This document shows positions 13,174-15,703 of a stretch of 15,703 bases of DNA, piece after piece. How positions within the stretch are numbered: position 1 is the first letter of the stretch; every line of letters begins with the position of its first letter. The notes under the pieces are model-generated. The model had not been told where the DNA came from, made no database searches, and worked only from the letters and a program-made list of their open reading frames with translations. A program made the translations under genes and the position numbers. Origin of the DNA: Lachnospiraceae bacterium UBA3814 (GTDB lineage Bacteria > Bacillota > Clostridia > Lachnospirales > Lachnospiraceae); the NCBI GenBank assembly GCA_002368575.1, contig DFEA01000004.1, forward strand, positions 42,744 through 58,446, given 5' to 3'.

Positions 13174-13222
13174 AAAGGGGAACGGACAGATCCTTTTCCG
13201 TACCTGAGGAAAGACGATTGAC

Positions 13223-13981
13223 ATGAAAAGACGTATAATGCTGGTCGTCGCTTATGACGGAACCGGCTATAAGGGCTGGCAGATACAGCCTGAGGCTGTG
13301 ACGATAGAGGGTGTATTAAATAAAGAGCTTTCAAGGCTCCTTAAGGAGGATATCCATGTCATAGGAGCATCACGAACCGATTCGGGAGTCCATGCTGAGG
13401 GAGCGGTCTGCGTATTTGATACGGAAGCGTTCATCCCCGCGGATAAGTTCTCCTTTGCGCTGAACCAGAGCCTTCCGGCCGATATCAGGGTTTTACGCTC
13501 ACGGGAGGTTCCGCCTGAGTTTCACCCGAGAAGGGAAAAATGTCTTAAGACCTACCGTTACAGCATCTGGAACGATACCTTTGAGCTGCCTACGAAAAGA
13601 CTGTATACATACTGGCTTCACGGAAGCCTTGATGCGGACAGAATGAGGACGGCGGCGGAGCTTTTAGTGGGAGAGCATGATTTCAAGAGCTTCAGCAAGG
13701 ATAAGCCGCAGATGCCGGAGAGCACGGTAAGGAGGATAACCTCGGCAGAGGTCCTGAGGGAAGGACATCAGGTAGATATTTATATTACGGGAAACGGTTT
13801 CCTGTATAATATGGTAAGGATAATCGCTGGGACACTTATCGAGGTGGGACAGGGTAAAAGGGACGTCAGTGATATAGAGAGGATAATCCTTGCCAGGGAC
13901 AGGAATCAGGCAGGACAGACCGCACCGGCAAAGGGACTGTGTCTGATGGGCTACAGCTACGAAGCACTGATGACGGATTAA
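13223..13981 (+). CDS. truA: tRNA pseudouridine(38-40) synthase TruA
   Basis: This 252-residue enzyme converts U38, U39 and U40 of the tRNA anticodon arm to pseudouridine. The catalytic aspartate is D53 in GASRTDSGVHAEG (48-60). YDGTGYKGWQ (11-20), FHPRREKCLKTYRY and the C-terminal GNGFLYNMVRIIAGTLIEVGQG block are all intact, and the length is normal. GAGGAAAG at 13206-13213 is a reasonable ribosome-binding site for the ATG at 13223. It ends 8 bases before a strong promoter for rplM-rpsI, so it is probably the last gene of the ecf transcript. Confidence 0.97.
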   Translation: MKRRIMLVVAYDGTGYKGWQIQPEAVTIEGVLNKELSRLLKEDIHVIGASRTDSGVHAEGAVCVFDTEAFIPADKFSFALNQSLPADIRVLRSREVPPEFHPRREKCLKTYRYSIWNDTFELPTKRLYTYWLHGSLDADRMRTAAELLVGEHDFKSFSKDKPQMPESTVRRITSAEVLREGHQVDIYITGNGFLYNMVRIIAGTLIEVGQGKRDVSDIERIILARDRNQAGQTAPAKGLCLMGYSYEALMTD

Positions 13982-13988
13982 TTACGGC

Positions 13989-14017
13989 TTGACACCGTAT
14001 TTTTCGTGTAATATAAT
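13989..14017 (+). promoter_or_regulatory. Perfect-consensus sigma-A promoter of rplM-rpsI
   Basis: TTGACA (13989-13994) and TATAAT (14012-14017) are both exact consensus with a 17-nt spacer. The expected transcription start is around 14024, giving a leader of about 120 nt before rplM. It begins just after the truA stop codon. A promoter this close to ideal fits a highly expressed ribosomal protein operon. Confidence 0.9.
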
Positions 14018-14023
14018 TTAACA

Positions 14024-14143
14024 ATGTCTGGCCGGTTTTTGTATCATAGCCCCGATACGAGGGCCTGCCTTCAACCTGCGTTATTCCCAGACGCGGGAAG
14101 AGTTCAGTATTTGAGTGAACATTCTTTTGGAGGATAATTTATT
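14024..14143 (+). promoter_or_regulatory. rplM leader RNA, candidate L13-type autoregulatory leader
   Basis: The roughly 120-nt untranslated leader contains possible stems GTATC/GATAC (around 14041-14058), TTCCC/GGGAA flanking AGACGC (around 14085-14100) and GTTCA/TGAAC (around 14102-14119), ending at GGAGG 14129-14133. Firmicutes are known to carry an L13 leader motif before rplM (an Rfam family); position and size fit. I could not test the match, so the identity is an inference. The last stem lies just ahead of the ribosome-binding site. Confidence 0.5.
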
Positions 14144-14590
14144 ATGAATACATTTATGCCAAACGAGACTGCCATTGAGAGAAAATGGTACGTTATCGAT
14201 GCTGCAGGATATACACTTGGACGGCTGTCCTCTGAGGTCGCAAAGATCCTGAGAGGAAAGAACAAGCCCATATTCACGCCGCATGCGGATACCGGTGACT
14301 ATGTGATCATCGTTAATGCGGGAAAGATCAAGGTTACTGGAAGGAAGCTGGATGAAAAGCTTTATTATCGTCATACCGGGCATATCGGAGGACTTAAGAG
14401 CGTAACTCTCAGAGAGAAGCTTGCTGTAAGGCCTTGCGAGGTCATCGAGAAGGCGGTAAGGGGTATGCTCCCCAAGGGACCTCTCGGAAACAGAATGTAT
14501 AAGAAGCTGTTCGTTTATGAAGGCGCGGAGCATCCGCATGATGCGCAGAAGCCGGAAGAACTGAAGCTTAATGGTAAGTACGACAAATAA
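14144..14590 (+). CDS. rplM: 50S ribosomal protein L13
   Basis: This 148-residue protein begins MNTFMPNETAIERKWYVIDA, as in clostridial L13. It carries GRLSSEVAKILRGKNKPIF near 27-45 and the diagnostic GMLPKGPLGNRMYKKLFVYE followed by HPH near the C-terminus. L13 is one of the first proteins to join the large subunit. A second ATG at 14156 is in frame, but GGAGG at 14129-14133 suits the first. It is co-transcribed with rpsI from the consensus promoter upstream. Confidence 0.97.
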   Translation: MNTFMPNETAIERKWYVIDAAGYTLGRLSSEVAKILRGKNKPIFTPHADTGDYVIIVNAGKIKVTGRKLDEKLYYRHTGHIGGLKSVTLREKLAVRPCEVIEKAVRGMLPKGPLGNRMYKKLFVYEGAEHPHDAQKPEELKLNGKYDK

Positions 14591-14632
14591 ATTCGTTTCC
14601 CGTGATAAGGACTTTGTAAGGAGGAATATAAA

Positions 14633-15037
14633 GTGGCTAAAAAAGCAGCATCAGAAAGATATTACGGAACGGGCAGAAGGAAGAGCTCGGTTGCAAGGGT
14701 ATATATCATGCCCGGCAAGGGTGATATAACTATAAATAAAAGGAGCATTGACGAATATTTCGGGCTTGAGACTCTTAAGAAGATCGTCCGTCAGCCCTTT
14801 GAGGCTACGAATACAGCCGAGAAATTCGATGTTTTGGTCAATGTTCACGGCGGTGGCTATACCGGACAGGCAGGCGCCATAAGACATGGCATCTCAAGAG
14901 CGCTGGTAAGGGCTGATGCGGAATATCGTCCCACCTTAAAGGCTGAAGGTTTTCTGACCAGAGATCCGAGAATGAAGGAAAGAAAGAAATACGGTCTCAA
15001 GGCAGCACGTCGCGCACCGCAGTTCTCGAAGAGATAA
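14633..15037 (+). CDS. rpsI: 30S ribosomal protein S9 (GTG start)
   Basis: This 134-residue protein starts at GTG 14633, preceded by AAGGAGG at 14618-14624. The N-terminal part has YYGTGRRKSSVARVYIMPGKG, and the C-terminus ends KKYGLKAARRAPQFSKR, whose last residues reach the P-site tRNA anticodon. S9 lies in the 30S head. The pairing with rplM is nearly universal in bacteria. The operon closes with a strong terminator 48 nt later. Confidence 0.97.
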   Translation: MAKKAASERYYGTGRRKSSVARVYIMPGKGDITINKRSIDEYFGLETLKKIVRQPFEATNTAEKFDVLVNVHGGGYTGQAGAIRHGISRALVRADAEYRPTLKAEGFLTRDPRMKERKKYGLKAARRAPQFSKR

Positions 15038-15085
15038 TCGTTTCACAACGTATTACGTCTTTGGACAATCAAATACGACTTATTA

Positions 15086-15116
15086 CACCTCAGGACAGCT
15101 GTCCTGGGGTGTTTTT
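15086..15116 (+). terminator. Intrinsic terminator of rplM-rpsI
   Basis: CACCTCAGGAC (15086-15096) and GTCCTGGGGTG (15101-15111) form an 11-bp stem with one G.U pair and an AGCT tetraloop. TTTTT follows directly. It cleanly separates the ribosomal operon from the accessory-looking gene downstream. Confidence 0.9.
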
Positions 15117-15149
15117 GTTATGTCCTCATGTTGTTAAGTAGTTGGCTAG

Positions 15150-15215
15150 TAAAGCGCAATAATGATATTACAGTTTGCGCTTTAGGGTTGAAATTAAAGC
15201 GCAACAATGATATTG
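15150..15215 (+). repeat. Inverted and direct repeat array upstream of the AlbA_2 gene
   Basis: The 10-mer TAAAGCGCAA occurs at 15150-15159 and 15195-15204, with its exact inverse TTGCGCTTTA at 15175-15184. The two direct copies continue into a shared AATGATATT, so the direct repeat is about 20 nt at a 45-nt period with one internal T/C difference. In the second copy AACAAT-gat-ATTGTT is a perfect palindrome. The middle arm can pair with either outer arm. The layout suggests an operator for a DNA-binding protein, or a DNA or RNA switch. Confidence 0.7.
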
Positions 15216-15216
15216 T
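15188..15216 (+). promoter_or_regulatory. Possible promoter overlapping the repeat array
   Basis: TTGAAA (15188-15193) and TATTGT (15211-15216) are separated by 17 nt. The spacer and -10 box coincide with the second direct repeat, so a protein bound there would block it. The -10 box matches consensus at 4 of 6 positions only. The predicted start would lie about 20 nt before the AlbA_2 gene. Confidence 0.4.
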
Positions 15217-15242
15217 TAAATAAAAAAACTAAGGACGAGGCT

Positions 15243-15703
15243 ATGCGAGATATAGACAAAATAATTGAAGATGACGAAAATCAGGTGGTTGAATGGAAAG
15301 AGTCATGGCAGGATAAGTATCTAGAGTGGATCTGTGGCTATGCCAATGCCCAGGGTGGGACTCTCTACATAGGAGTTGATGATAATGGCAACGTTATTGG
15401 ATTAGATTCAAAGGTACAAAAGAAGCTATTAGAGGATATTCCAAATAAAATTACTGCAGCATTTGGGATAACTTGTGATGTGAATCTCAAGTTAAAAGAT
15501 AAAAAGAAGTATATTCAGGTTGAGGTAAAAAAATCGCGATTACCTTTAAATCTCCATGGAAGATATTATTACCGTACTGGAAGTGTAAAGAAGGAGATTA
15601 CTGGATTTGAACTAACTGAATTCATTATAAAAAGCACAGGAACGTCATATGATGCTATGGTTTCTGACATAACTCGTAATAAGCTGACGTTTGAAGCGTT
15701 CAA
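15243..15703 (+). CDS. AlbA_2 (Schlafen-like) domain protein, 3' truncated by window edge
   Basis: The frame runs from ATG 15243 to the window end, 153 codons and counting. AAGGA at 15231-15235 is the ribosome-binding site. The product carries an AlbA_2 domain: VVEWKES near residues 15-21, the ICGYANAQGGTLYIGVDDNG block at 30-49, and YYYRTGSVKKEIT at 108-120. Proteins with this domain are often annotated as putative transcriptional regulators or ATP-binding proteins, and several are accessory or defence-associated; the specific role is unknown. Arginine is encoded by CGA, CGT and AGA, with none of the AGG common upstream, and the sequence is AT-richer, suggesting acquisition. Missing C-terminal domains would decide the subtype. 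Confidence 0.8.
   Translation, partial: MRDIDKIIEDDENQVVEWKESWQDKYLEWICGYANAQGGTLYIGVDDNGNVIGLDSKVQKKLLEDIPNKITAAFGITCDVNLKLKDKKKYIQVEVKKSRLPLNLHGRYYYRTGSVKKEITGFELTEFIIKSTGTSYDAMVSDITRNKLTFEAF

Noticed and set aside
15150..15215. The repeats as the start of a CRISPR array
   Set aside because: There are only two direct copies of about 20 nt, with an inverted copy between them and no uniform spacers or cas genes.

Overview
The window is almost entirely housekeeping sequence from a low-to-mid GC Firmicute. It is best explained as a member of the Clostridia, most likely Lachnospiraceae; the genus cannot be told from the sequence alone. The reasons are the gene order (spc and alpha operons continuing into ecfA1-ecfA2-ecfT-truA and then rplM-rpsI), the short zinc-ribbon S14, rpsD sitting between rpsK and rpoA, an L17 with a large lysine-rich insertion, a KOW-domain gene between map and infA, strong AGGAGG-type ribosome-binding sites and heavy AGA/AGG arginine usage. 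All genes are on the + strand.

Layout. 1-4446 is the spc operon: the end of rplE, then rpsZ(rpsN), rpsH, rplF, rplR, rpsE, rpmD, rplO and secY. 4576-6578 holds adk, map, a small KOW protein and infA. 6789-10493 is the alpha operon: rpmJ, rpsM, rpsK, rpsD, rpoA (TTG start) and rplQ, with a good internal sigma-A promoter ahead of rpmJ and a hairpin terminator after rplQ. 10655-13157 is the shared energizing module of an ECF vitamin/metal transporter (two ATPases and the T component; no S component is present). 13223-13981 is truA. A perfect-consensus promoter at 13989-14017 and a leader of about 120 nt precede rplM-rpsI, which end in a strong terminator at 15086-15116. Beyond it, AT-richer sequence of different codon use carries a truncated AlbA_2 (Schlafen-like) gene behind a small array of inverted and direct repeats.

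The genes make ribosomal proteins, initiation factor 1, the translocon channel, RNA polymerase alpha, adenylate kinase, methionine aminopeptidase and a tRNA pseudouridine synthase. They form a growth-rate-linked expression block with the ECF module appended.

The most interesting material is not coding. Many intergenic spacers are unusually long for this operon and full of hairpins. The clearest signal is a 33-nt element present twice, once just before infA and once in the rpsM leader. The two copies differ at 6 positions, and every difference either preserves base pairing (one is a true G-C to A-U compensatory change) or lies in the loop. A second, shorter hairpin family occurs before adk and at the end of the KOW gene. 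The 386-nt rpmJ-rpsM spacer contains mutually exclusive pairings that look like a regulatory switch. The repeats before the AlbA_2 gene overlap a plausible promoter and look like an operator.
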